Assembly (NCBI GenBank): GCA_002420305.1 | Contig: DIHT01000064.1 | Span: 89,901-153,900, forward strand | Direction: 5' to 3' | From: Akkermansiaceae bacterium UBA5689 | Lineage (GTDB): Bacteria > Verrucomicrobiota > Verrucomicrobiia > Verrucomicrobiales > Akkermansiaceae | DNA length: 64,000 nt | Shown: one piece after another, positions 18,198 to 26,356 of the stretch | Numbering within the stretch: the first letter of the stretch is position 1 | How the letters are laid out: every line of letters begins with the position of its first letter | Made by a program: the position numbers and the translations under genes | Notes under the pieces: model-generated | The model's input: only the letters and a program-made list of their open reading frames with translations | Database searches by the model: none | What the model was told of the DNA's origin: nothing

Positions 18198-18295
18198 CAG
18201 GCAGCCTCTGCCGGAACGAGATCCCAGGCCCCACTGAATTACCAAAACCTTAGTCAAAAAGGGCTCGACGATCTCCGATCCCGGCAGGCTGCCTC
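18198..18295. repeat. Imperfect inverted repeat between DUF1080 and bactofilin genes
   Basis: Three complementary blocks form a long interrupted stem: GGCAGCC (18200-18206) with GGCTGCC (18287-18293), TGCCGG (18209-18214) with CCGGCA (18281-18286), and GAGATC (18218-18223) with GATCTC (18270-18275), enclosing a 46-nt loop. There is no T-run on either side, so a simple intrinsic terminator is unlikely. It may be a small structured RNA or an interspersed palindromic element. Confidence 0.45.
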
Positions 18296-18309
18296 TTTCT
18301 TGTCCGGGA

Positions 18310-19731
18310 TCAACCTCCTACCGGAAGCAGTGTGATCTGACGAAATTCCAACTTGAATTGCTCTTCCCGCAGGAGGATTCGTCCCGGCTTCTCATGCCCG
18401 ACCGCTTCATTCACGAGAAGGCCATTGAGATAGACCTTCACCAAGCCATCACGAACCTCAAGGCGCATCTCATGCCACTCATTCAACGGCTCCTTTACCT
18501 CCCTCATTCGGCGCTGAGCGAAGCCGAGCTCCTTGCCTTCGACCTTTGCCCGGAATGCCCCAATCTTATAAAGATCCCCTGAACCGCCCGGCAATAATTG
18601 CACCTCGAGGTAATCTCCCCCATCCATCCGGAAACCACCCGCTGGCTGCCCATTCCGGGGAGTCATCATTATCCCGATTCCGCCATCCGCTCCCGGTTGC
18701 GAGGCCCGGTAGGACACCACAAGGACATAATCCTCAAATTCAGCGTTGGTTCGCAGGTCACCCGGACCTTCCCCGGGGCAATGCAGGACCCCATCCTCTA
18801 CCTTCCAGCTCACCTCATTGGGCGCGACCTTATTTCCTCTCCGGTAGGGCGTCCACCCGGTCAGGTTTCTACCATTGAAAAGCGCGATCACCCTTGACTC
18901 GCCCACCCTTCCCTTAAGCACGAATTCTCCCTTGAGAAACTCTTCCCACTTTTGCACGGCCGCCTTCCTGACTTCTGACCGACCGATAGGACTGTAACCG
19001 AAATTCTGGCGGGTCAAGGCCTGCAACCCCTCCCACGCGCGAATACGGACCGCCGTGGATTCCGAGTCCAGAAACTCCGCCAAGCCGCGTGCTCCGGCGT
19101 GCTGCCCGAGATTGGCAAGCCCCACCGCCGCCTGCATTCTAACCGACTCGTCCGCATCCCTGAGTAGGTGCCGCAAGATACCCAGCCCCACTTCCCCAAT
19201 AGCCTCCGCTCCCGCTGCAGCCATCCGACGGGCACTCGTAGAACCGGCACCTGCGAGTCTGTCAAGTAGCTCCCTGTCTTCCGGCAACGCAATACTGGAC
19301 CCGACACGGGCAGAGAGTGCCCCATCCGCCGTCACCCCCCCCTCAAACACTGCCGCCACCTTATTAAGCAACCCCTTCTCATCTCCTGCCACTAGCAGTT
19401 CAAGGGCCCTTCGGAACACTACCTCACTCCTGGCCTTCCCTCCCCGCTTGATAATCTCTCTCACCCTCGCCCTGATCTCTGGTTCTTCACTCTTCAAACC
19501 GCGTTGCAGCACCCGATCAGGGATCAGCGGAGCCTCAAGAAGCCGGTCCATGGCCTCCTTTCGCACCTTGAAACCGTCTGCCCCGAGCTCATCAACGAGG
19601 CGATCGAACTCCTCTATTTTCTTCGCGTTAGGAAGAAGCGCATCAAGAAGCGCCTCTGGAGATTCATTCTCCTGCGCCCCGAGAACGCTCATACCCAAAA
19701 CCAAGGATACCAGATGGACTATTCGCCACAT
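18310..19731 (-). CDS. Secreted HEAT-repeat plus DUF1080 protein
   Basis: A 473-residue exported protein (signal peptide MWRIVHLVSLVLGMSVLGAQ). Residues about 40-280 are HEAT-like helical repeats (for example LRDADESVRMQAAVGLANLG, LDSESTAVRIRAWEGLQAL). Residues about 285-470 form a DUF1080 / 3-keto-disaccharide hydrolase-type lectin-like sandwich (ALFNGRNLTGWTPY; DYLEVQLLPGGSGDLYKIGA). DUF1080 proteins are abundant in Verrucomicrobia and Planctomycetes and include 3-keto-glycoside hydrolases, but many are uncharacterised. Fusing HEAT repeats to it suggests a partner-binding role. Confidence 0.85.
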   Translation of the reverse strand: MWRIVHLVSLVLGMSVLGAQENESPEALLDALLPNAKKIEEFDRLVDELGADGFKVRKEAMDRLLEAPLIPDRVLQRGLKSEEPEIRARVREIIKRGGKARSEVVFRRALELLVAGDEKGLLNKVAAVFEGGVTADGALSARVGSSIALPEDRELLDRLAGAGSTSARRMAAAGAEAIGEVGLGILRHLLRDADESVRMQAAVGLANLGQHAGARGLAEFLDSESTAVRIRAWEGLQALTRQNFGYSPIGRSEVRKAAVQKWEEFLKGEFVLKGRVGESRVIALFNGRNLTGWTPYRRGNKVAPNEVSWKVEDGVLHCPGEGPGDLRTNAEFEDYVLVVSYRASQPGADGGIGIMMTPRNGQPAGGFRMDGGDYLEVQLLPGGSGDLYKIGAFRAKVEGKELGFAQRRMREVKEPLNEWHEMRLEVRDGLVKVYLNGLLVNEAVGHEKPGRILLREEQFKLEFRQITLLPVGG

Positions 19732-19756
19732 ATCTAAAGAGATATAGCCTCAACAC

Positions 19757-20260
19757 TCAGAGCGACAGCGCAAAGAAATACTCGGAGAATTTCAATTTGC
19801 CTTCCTCCACATGACGAATACCTCCCCTCTCAAATCCATAGCGCTCGAAAAATCGATGTGCGCGAGAAAAGCGGGTATCCGACCAGAATTCTACGCGCCG
19901 ATAGCCATTGTCCCTGCTCCACCCTACCGCCCAGTCCATAAGGAATTTCCCCGCCCCAGTGCCCCGCACTCTAGCCGGCAGGTAGAGTCTGCGAAAGGTC
20001 AGGAGACCCTTCTCCAGATCAATCGGCTGGGTGGCGTGTGCCCCCACGATCTCACCATCCTCTTCCAGAACAACGAACTCTCCTCCCTTCCTCCGATAGG
20101 CTGCCTCCACATCAAGCAGATCGCAGTCATATCCCTCCACATCCGCCACATCTCCATACTCCCGGTAGACCTCGTCAATCAGACGAACCAGTCCGGGACC
20201 ATCTTCCCTGCGCCCCGGGCGAAGAATCCAGTTTTCCTGCACGCGTTCATGCCACCCCAA
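19757..20260 (-). CDS. GNAT-family N-acetyltransferase
   Basis: A 167-residue GNAT acetyltransferase. The acetyl-CoA binding segment reads LYLPARVRGTGAGKFLMDWA (motif A, R-x-x-G-x-G/A), preceded by a beta strand and followed by YRRVEFWSDTRFSRAHRFFE and the FERYGFERGG motif B typical of the family. The substrate is unknown. It is divergent from the acyltransferase gene 77 nt away. Confidence 0.88.
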   Translation of the reverse strand: MGWHERVQENWILRPGRREDGPGLVRLIDEVYREYGDVADVEGYDCDLLDVEAAYRRKGGEFVVLEEDGEIVGAHATQPIDLEKGLLTFRRLYLPARVRGTGAGKFLMDWAVGWSRDNGYRRVEFWSDTRFSRAHRFFERYGFERGGIRHVEEGKLKFSEYFFALSL

Positions 20261-20337
20261 ATCACCGGTCTATTCAAGCCACAGCTCCCTTAGCGTTTTC
20301 TTGTCCTTATATCCTGAACACGTAAACTGCCGGAAAG

Positions 20338-21576
20338 ATGCTGGAATTTAAAGATCTTCCCTACCGCTTTGTTCCCCCTAAGCCCAACCCGTTCCTGATC
20401 TCCCTCACCCAGTGGGTCATGGGAAAAGTCACCCTTCCCAGCAAACGTCACCTCATTGAGGAATTGGAAATCCGGGGGCAGGACACCTTCCGTCAATCAT
20501 GTGGAAAAGATGCCCACATCCTGCTTCTCCCCAATCACTCCACCCATAGCGACCCTCAGGTTATGTCCGAGGTGACTCGTCGCCTCGGAATACAACCTTC
20601 CTTCATGGCGGCTTACGATGTGTTCGCTCGCAGCCGGATCCAGTCATGGATCATGCAACGCAGCGGAGCCTTCAGCGTCGACCGCGAAGGAAGCGATCGC
20701 AAATCCATGAAGTGTGCGACCGATGTTCTTATTCAAGGAAAGCACCCCCTCATCCTCTTTCCGGAAGGAAATGTCTATTTCTGTAACGATGAAGTTGCGC
20801 CCTTCGCCGAGGGAGCCTCCTACATCGCGCTCAGCGCACAGAAAAAACTGGGCGAGAGCCATCCTGTCTACGCCGTCCCGGTCTCCATGAAGTTCACCTA
20901 TATCGAAGACATCCGGGACCAACTTAGAAGTTCTCTCGACGAGCTTGCCCGCCGATTCGAAACGGAACTCGATCCCGAGGCCGACTTCGGGCTTGAACTT
21001 CTCCGGATCAGCACCACCGCTCTCCAACGATTCCTCCGACAACGCGGCTACAGCTCCAGCAAGCAAGCCTCCTCGGTAGACGAACAAATCCACAATGCCG
21101 CCGAGCAGATCATTAACTCTCTGGAGGAGAAAATTGAGATCCAGAGCAAATCCGGATCCAGTCTCACGGACCGAATTCGCAGGATTCGGGCGACCATTCA
21201 TGGCATTCGTATTGACCCAGACCGGGAGGTCGACCACCCCGCCGCCGCCCTCTGGGCCGATGAGGCGATTCTTGCCCTTCGGATTCTCGGTTATCAGGGA
21301 GGATACATGGCTACCAAGCCGACGCTTGATCGGGTCGCTGAAACGGTCGCCCGCCTGCGTGAGGACGTTCACTCCCTGACCTTTCCCCCTGCAGGGAAGC
21401 GGCGATGCATCGTCCAACTCGGCAACCCGATCGACCTTCGCGAACGCCTGGAACCCTTTCGGTCCAAGGCCCGCCAGACAATCGCCGATCTCACCCGGGA
21501 CTGCGAAGCGGCGGTGCAATCGGGAATCGACGATATCAATGCCAGCAACGACGCTCTCGGCGCCCAACTCTTCTAA
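20338..21576 (+). CDS. PlsC-like glycerophospholipid acyltransferase
   Basis: A 412-residue membrane-associated acyltransferase. The catalytic HX4D motif is at residues 67-72 (NHSTHSDPQ) and the second motif FPEG at 141-144, with SVDREGSDRKSMK between them. The first 240 residues are the PlsC domain; the remaining C-terminal part is a helical extension of unknown role. It probably acylates lysophosphatidate or another membrane-lipid acceptor. The extra domain makes a housekeeping PlsC less certain. Confidence 0.82.
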   Translation: MLEFKDLPYRFVPPKPNPFLISLTQWVMGKVTLPSKRHLIEELEIRGQDTFRQSCGKDAHILLLPNHSTHSDPQVMSEVTRRLGIQPSFMAAYDVFARSRIQSWIMQRSGAFSVDREGSDRKSMKCATDVLIQGKHPLILFPEGNVYFCNDEVAPFAEGASYIALSAQKKLGESHPVYAVPVSMKFTYIEDIRDQLRSSLDELARRFETELDPEADFGLELLRISTTALQRFLRQRGYSSSKQASSVDEQIHNAAEQIINSLEEKIEIQSKSGSSLTDRIRRIRATIHGIRIDPDREVDHPAAALWADEAILALRILGYQGGYMATKPTLDRVAETVARLREDVHSLTFPPAGKRRCIVQLGNPIDLRERLEPFRSKARQTIADLTRDCEAAVQSGIDDINASNDALGAQLF

Positions 21577-21673
21577 AGACGGCAACCTTACTCCCTTTCA
21601 GTCTTCCAGCTGAGATCGCTCTTCCCTCAAGGAGAGGATAGCTTGGAACTTGCTACGTTGGGAGTCGTCACTC

Positions 21674-23011
21674 TCAAATCACCTCAGGAAGGGGCTGGTG
21701 CTCCGTATCTACAAGAAACTGGGGACGACCACTCAAATCAGGCAGGGTCACCTTGTTAATATCGATCCCCATGTTGTGATACAGGGTTGCAAACATCTCC
21801 TGAAAGTGCACAGGCCGCTCATCGGCCTCTCCCCCCAGGCGGTCCGTCGTCCCAATCACCTGTCCAGTTCGCATGCCTCCACATGCCAGCAGGGCATTAG
21901 CGACTCGCGGCCAATGGTCCCGGCCCGCCTTTTCGTTAATGGTTGGCGTACGTCCGAATTCACCCCAGGCAATAACGGTTGTATCCTCGGCCATTCCACG
22001 CTCATGCAGATCGTCAACCAGCGCAGTGAGAGCCTTATCAAAATCCGGGAAGTTATCCTTGGCTCGTGAGAAATTACTCCCGTGCCAATCCCAGAAGCTA
22101 TAACTCACCGTCACCACTCGAGCACCCGCTTCCACGAGGCGCCGGGCGACAAGAAACTGTTCATTCATGCGCGGAGCGGCATCCCCCTGCACCTTAGTTG
22201 TTCCCTTTCCGTAGCGCTCCCGAACCTTAGGATCTTCCTTGCTGAGATCGAGGGCTTCAAGAAGACGACTGGAAGTGAGGAGATCAAACGCCTCCTCCTG
22301 AAAGGCGTCCAACCCCTCCATCATCCCACTCGCATCAAGATTACGCCGCAACCCATCAAAACTCCTAAGCAAGGCACGCCGGTCCTCCAAACGCTCCATC
22401 GTGATGCCCTGGAGTGTCATGTCCGACTTGGTTTCGCCTAATGGCATGAACGCCCGGTGCCCTACTCCCACGAAGCTGTTCTTCCCAAAATTGTAGGGCG
22501 TATGCTTCATCTTTGGAGAGAGATTGACGTAATTCGGCACGGTTTGTTTCTCTCCGCCCTGGAGTCGCGAAATCACTGTCCCAAGCTCAGGCCAGCCTCC
22601 TGCAGGCTGATTATTACTGCTCCGGCCGGTGGTGCACTGAAAAGACGCATGCTGCCCGATAGAACCCACCAGCGAGTTCACGAAGACAAGTTTGTCTGCC
22701 ATCGCCGCCATACGGGGCAAGTGCTCACAGATCCGGATACCTGGCACATTCGTCGAAATGGGGCTAAATTCGCCACGGATATTGGACGGAGCATCGACCT
22801 TGAGATCATACATGTCTTGGTGAGGCGGCCCCCCCGGCAAGTAGATCATGATGACCGCCTTGTGCGAGCGACCGTTCGTCGCCTCTCTCTCCGCCCGGAG
22901 CAGCTGCGGAAGGCTTAATCCGCCCATCCCTAGCGCCCCCACCTTGATAAAGTTCCGCCGTGACTGACGGTCACAGAATCCACCTTGTGCGCTTCCGAGG
23001 ATATTCAACAT
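21674..23011 (-). CDS. DUF1501 Tat-secreted protein
   Basis: A 445-residue DUF1501 protein (alkaline-phosphatase-like/sulfatase-like fold), a family expanded in Planctomycetes and Verrucomicrobia. The twin-arginine signal (RQSRRNFIKVGALGMGG) sits at residues 16-32. Conserved parts include YLPGGPPHQDMYDLK, GRSSNNQPAGGWPELG, VIAWGEFGRTP and GRDHWP. The function is unproven; genes are usually paired with a DUF1549/DUF1553 cytochrome partner, which is absent next to this copy. The start MLNILGS is the family norm and was preferred to a 22-codon longer frame. Confidence 0.9.
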   Translation of the reverse strand: MLNILGSAQGGFCDRQSRRNFIKVGALGMGGLSLPQLLRAEREATNGRSHKAVIMIYLPGGPPHQDMYDLKVDAPSNIRGEFSPISTNVPGIRICEHLPRMAAMADKLVFVNSLVGSIGQHASFQCTTGRSSNNQPAGGWPELGTVISRLQGGEKQTVPNYVNLSPKMKHTPYNFGKNSFVGVGHRAFMPLGETKSDMTLQGITMERLEDRRALLRSFDGLRRNLDASGMMEGLDAFQEEAFDLLTSSRLLEALDLSKEDPKVRERYGKGTTKVQGDAAPRMNEQFLVARRLVEAGARVVTVSYSFWDWHGSNFSRAKDNFPDFDKALTALVDDLHERGMAEDTTVIAWGEFGRTPTINEKAGRDHWPRVANALLACGGMRTGQVIGTTDRLGGEADERPVHFQEMFATLYHNMGIDINKVTLPDLSGRPQFLVDTEHQPLPEVI

Positions 23012-23188
23012 AGGATTTGGCCAAGCCCTGCAACCAGAGAAAACAAGCATATCGAGCGTAGCCGGTAAGACAACCACCTAGCAGCCGATCCTTGTGATCC
23101 GATGATACGAGAGCTCCCGGTAGAACATTACATGTTGGCAGCTCAGGGAACGGAGATCTCAGGTTAATGCCACGATCTACATCGGAGC

Positions 23189-23216
23189 TTGATTATTAGA
23201 ATTCTACAGGTATATT
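23189..23216 (+). promoter_or_regulatory. Candidate promoter of tmRNA
   Basis: TTGATT at 23189-23194, a 16-nt spacer and TATATT at 23211-23216 give a sigma-70-like promoter that would start about 12 nt before the mature tmRNA 5' end at 23236, leaving a short leader for RNase P to remove. Confidence 0.45.
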
Positions 23217-23235
23217 TACTCCACACCTCGAATAC

Positions 23236-23588
23236 GGGGGCGCCACGGTTTCGACTGAAGGTTGGAAACGCAGGCTGCATGTGGAGGTTGATCGGTTGGC
23301 CTCCTAAAAAGCCGATCAAAAAACATAACTGCAGACTCCAACGAGCTTGCACTCGCTGCTTAATTGACAGCGACGTGGACTGTCGAACGCCTGCTACGGC
23401 AGTCCGCGACCACTAGCAGGCTGGCAGAGAGGCCGGGTATCCGGGTCAACCTGTAAGACTAAACAGGATAATCGGGGAACCAGACTGGCGGACAGAGGCT
23501 GGCTCCCTTAAACACCAACTGGCCGCTAAACATGTAGACGCTTGCGCGAAAAGTCTCCAGGACAGGGGTTCGACTCCCCTCGCCTCCA
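23236..23588 (+). ncRNA. ssrA: Transfer-messenger RNA (tmRNA), one-piece
   Basis: The 5' end GGGGGCGCCACGGTTTCGAC and the 3' TPsiC arm (GACAGGGGTTCGACTCCCCT) are the tmRNA hallmarks. The acceptor stem pairs GGGGGCG (23236-23242) with CGCCTCC (23581-23587) with one G-U, followed by A at 23588; the full CCA tail is not encoded (next bases CTG). Upstream of the tag an H-type pseudoknot (PK1) is visible: GGAGG/CCTCC interleaved with GATCGG/CCGATC. The tag reading frame is 23331-23363, ADSNELALAA then TAA, a degradation tag ending in LAA. tmRNA rescues stalled ribosomes and marks the product for proteolysis. Confidence 0.97.
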
Positions 23589-23642
23589 CTGTTCGACGGC
23601 CAATAAGTTTCCGGTATAGATACGGGACGAGGCCCTTTGCTA

Positions 23643-25160
23643 TCAGGGATGTCGCGGTTCAAGCTTCTTACCCGAAAGATGCAGGCTCTTTTTATTGAGC
23701 GACAGAATGAAGGCCGTGACTGCAGAAGCGGATAGCCGCGAATCCGCACCGTAGCCCGCGTTATCACGGTTAGGTTGGTAATAGAAGGTTCCGTCCAGAC
23801 ACTGGGACAGGACAAACCACCACTTGTTCTTGTCCATCAAGCGCCGGAAGCTCGCAGGCTCGAAGTGGGCGGCGGCGGCAGCGTATGCCATGCCCATGAC
23901 TGGAGATCCGTGGGTATCGGGAAAGCTCTCTGGATGCCTGCCGATTACCTTAGCATGAGCGAGGGCCCGCTCGAGATATTTGTCGTCTTTGTAGGGGCTC
24001 AGCGCGTTGGCGATGCCGGCCGCTCCAGTACGCCCCATGTCGGCCCAGTTGTCCTGACCGGCCGCCTGGTCCGCATACCAGACATAACCGTTGCGCCCGG
24101 AAGACCGGACCAGGAAATTGTAAGCCTTGTCGTGACGCTCGCGATCTACCTTGATGCCGCAGTGCTTCATCATGGCGAAGGCCAGCGCACCCTGCCCCGT
24201 GAGCATACTGATCGGGCCATACCCTTCAAACCCAGGGTTGTGTCCCCAGCCACCGTGAGCACCCATCTTGTCCTTGGGGACCGCCCCTGGGTGGGTCTTG
24301 CGTGACTTCCCGTCGATCTGGGATATGTCCACATACTGGCTCGAAATCAGGAAATCGTAGACCTCTTGGAGCTCCGGTAGCACCCACTCCTCACCGGTAG
24401 CGAGGTAGAACTCGCTCATCACAATGGCTGCCGCCATGTAGCGCCAATTGATAAGCCAGCTGCGATCCTTGGCCTTGGTAGTGCGGGCGTGAAACTTCGC
24501 GTTCTTCCTGACGAGTTCGATGTGTTTCGGATTGCCGCTGGCCAGGAGGGCAAGAGGGGCAAAGGTGTCATGCGGTGGGATCCCCCACGAGCCATCGTCT
24601 CGCTGGGTTGTTACCAGGTAAACAAGGAGATCTTCCAGGATGCGGGTGCTCTTTGGGCAATCGGTCGGATATTTCGAACCGTAGGTGCCGTGCTGGGTGC
24701 CGACATCCAGAGTGACCTTGAGAACCTTGCCTTCCCGCCGGAGATCCACATCCAAACGGCCGTTCCGAGCGTTGCCCTGGCTCTCCTCCAACGCCATCGC
24801 AAAGTCGAACAGTGGCCCGTCTGGGCCGAACACCTTCATCCCGTAGCCATTCCGGTGGGGCGTCTCAAAGGCACGACCGTTGGTCCCCACCACAAGATCT
24901 CCCACTCTGACCTTGCCCGCCGCGGGACTTCCATCAAAGACGTGCCGGACGAGCAGGAACTTCGGCTCCTTGGCAATGAGCTCGGCCCGTATTCCCGTGA
25001 TACCAAGATTGTAAAACCAACCATTTACTTCGGAGTCCGGCCCCGAGCCCGCTTTCTGATTCCAGGGGCGCCCGTTTTCGAAATAGTGCACCTGGCTCAC
25101 CAGAGCTTGGGGCAGGAACGGGAGCAACAGTGCAAGACAAACTAATCCACGCTTTTTCAT
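23643..25160 (-). CDS. Secreted DUF6288-type protein with PDZ-like domain
   Basis: A 505-residue exported protein with signal peptide (MKKRGLVCLALLLPFLPQA). Residues about 40-165 contain a PDZ-like domain (IRAELIAKEPKFLLVRHVFD; GKVRVGDLVVGTNGRAF). The rest is an alpha/alpha-toroid-like helical region with repeated Gly/Ala-Met segments (DGSWGIPPHDTFAPLALLAS; GHNPGFEGYGPISMLTGQGA; GSPVMGMAYAAAAAHFEP), as in DUF6288 proteins of Verrucomicrobia. Its biochemical role is unknown. Its ATG overlaps the stop of a small membrane ORF upstream (ATGA), which implies coupling. Confidence 0.8.
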   Translation of the reverse strand: MKKRGLVCLALLLPFLPQALVSQVHYFENGRPWNQKAGSGPDSEVNGWFYNLGITGIRAELIAKEPKFLLVRHVFDGSPAAGKVRVGDLVVGTNGRAFETPHRNGYGMKVFGPDGPLFDFAMALEESQGNARNGRLDVDLRREGKVLKVTLDVGTQHGTYGSKYPTDCPKSTRILEDLLVYLVTTQRDDGSWGIPPHDTFAPLALLASGNPKHIELVRKNAKFHARTTKAKDRSWLINWRYMAAAIVMSEFYLATGEEWVLPELQEVYDFLISSQYVDISQIDGKSRKTHPGAVPKDKMGAHGGWGHNPGFEGYGPISMLTGQGALAFAMMKHCGIKVDRERHDKAYNFLVRSSGRNGYVWYADQAAGQDNWADMGRTGAAGIANALSPYKDDKYLERALAHAKVIGRHPESFPDTHGSPVMGMAYAAAAAHFEPASFRRLMDKNKWWFVLSQCLDGTFYYQPNRDNAGYGADSRLSASAVTAFILSLNKKSLHLSGKKLEPRHP

Positions 25161-25309
25161 TTCTTACCCCGAATAGTGGTCAAGAGACTCATTAGCGCCA
25201 GAACCAAAACCAGAGCACTGGCCGGAATCAACGCGGGCAAACCGATGCTAACAACGGCTGCAGAACTCAGGAATTTACGGGGGTTGGTCTCAGAATTTAT
25301 CCGGCGCAC
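25157..25309 (-). CDS. Small single-pass membrane protein (hypothetical)
   Basis: A 50-codon frame starting with GTG at 25309 and ending in TGA at 25157, the last 4 nt overlapping the ATG of the DUF6288 gene (ATGA). The product has a basic N-terminus (VRRINSETNPRKF), then one strong hydrophobic segment (IGLPALIPASALVLVLALM) and a basic end (TTIRGKK). I do not recognise a family. The stop-start overlap and the transmembrane profile support a real gene; the GTG start and the weak ribosome site argue for caution. It could also be the relic of a C-terminal sorting tail. Confidence 0.4.
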   Translation of the reverse strand: MRRINSETNPRKFLSSAAVVSIGLPALIPASALVLVLALMSLLTTIRGKK

Positions 25310-25450
25310 TTCGTTTTAGGACCCCAGCGCCGTACAAGCGGTTCTTCTCGTTCGATCCGGGTGACAGGTGAAGGACTATAGACAAGTCAACATCAGTGAA
25401 TCTGATTGGAGATCTAATCCTCTGGTCGCCTCTAGAGAGCCCTAGCTGCT

Positions 25451-26242
25451 TCACTTCATTTCTCGCACCCAAACATTGCGGAAGCGAACGTCCTGCCCAT
25501 GCTCCTGAAGCTTGAGGCCGCCGAGCGCCGGACTGATCTTGATCCCCCCGTTGGCCTTCTTGATCTCGATGTCATCGTGAACTTTGACGCCGTTCCACCA
25601 CACCGTGGCTCGAGCGGGCTCAATCAGCTTATCCCCATCCCAGCGGGCCGCCTTCGTGATGAAGTGAAAGGAGTGCCACTCCCCATTAGGGCGCCAGGCG
25701 TTGACGTCCGGGACACGCTCCATGCAAAAAGCAGCAATCCCGTGGGGCCCGATCTTCCAGTTGTAGGGATCTTTCGTGTCCTTCCCCTTAGGTGATTCAA
25801 TCTGGATCTCATACCGGTTATGAAGATAGACGCCACTGTTGGAGTAACCCTCCAGCGAATCGTCACCACGTTTTCCGCACAGAACAAAATCCACGTGGCC
25901 TTCCAGGTCTTTGTATTTCTTCTTGGTGACCAGATCGTGCGTCCCCCAGCTCTTACCTCCATTGGTCATGAGAACCTTCCCCTCGTCGGTCGGGCTCTGC
26001 ACCAGCGACCACGTGATCTTCATGTCTTTTTTGGGCCACATTTCCCAGTTGGCATCGATTGATTTCTGGGTCCCGTCAAAGAGGATGTCCGCACCCTCAG
26101 GGGCTTTTGCACCAGCGTCTTTAGTCTTGTCATACCCGGGCTTATCTTGCGGCTGGGGAACTTTGGGGTTTGCGCCCGCTGGAGCAGCAAGCAAAACGAA
26201 TGTCAAAATAGCAATATGGGCGGCGGTATTTTTAAAATTCAC
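25451..26242 (-). CDS. Secreted DUF1080 (3-keto-disaccharide hydrolase-type) protein
   Basis: A 263-residue exported protein, signal peptide at VNFKNTAAHIAILTFVLLAA (start GTG at 26242, preceded by GAGAGGAC). The mature part is one DUF1080 domain: ADILFDGTQKSIDANWEMWP, DLVTKKKYKDLEGHVDFVLC, SGVYLHNRYEIQIESPKGKD and a final GGLKLQEHGQDVRFRNVWVR. Proteins of this family bind or cleave glycosides in the periplasm. It is upstream of, and in line with, the small membrane ORF and the DUF6288 gene. Confidence 0.88.
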   Translation of the reverse strand: MNFKNTAAHIAILTFVLLAAPAGANPKVPQPQDKPGYDKTKDAGAKAPEGADILFDGTQKSIDANWEMWPKKDMKITWSLVQSPTDEGKVLMTNGGKSWGTHDLVTKKKYKDLEGHVDFVLCGKRGDDSLEGYSNSGVYLHNRYEIQIESPKGKDTKDPYNWKIGPHGIAAFCMERVPDVNAWRPNGEWHSFHFITKAARWDGDKLIEPARATVWWNGVKVHDDIEIKKANGGIKISPALGGLKLQEHGQDVRFRNVWVREMK

Positions 26243-26356
26243 TGTAGTGTCCTCTCTGAATCTTTGGATTAACGTCACTGGTGTGACCACGCGACCCGCA
26301 GAATAAGCAATCTCCCGACCGGAGCAAGGAAACCTTACCAAGTAGGCACGGGCTTT

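Noticed and set aside
23189..23416. Short plus-strand frames across the tmRNA gene
   Set aside because: The bases are explained by the tmRNA structure and tag frame; the longer frames have no start site or composition typical of genes here.
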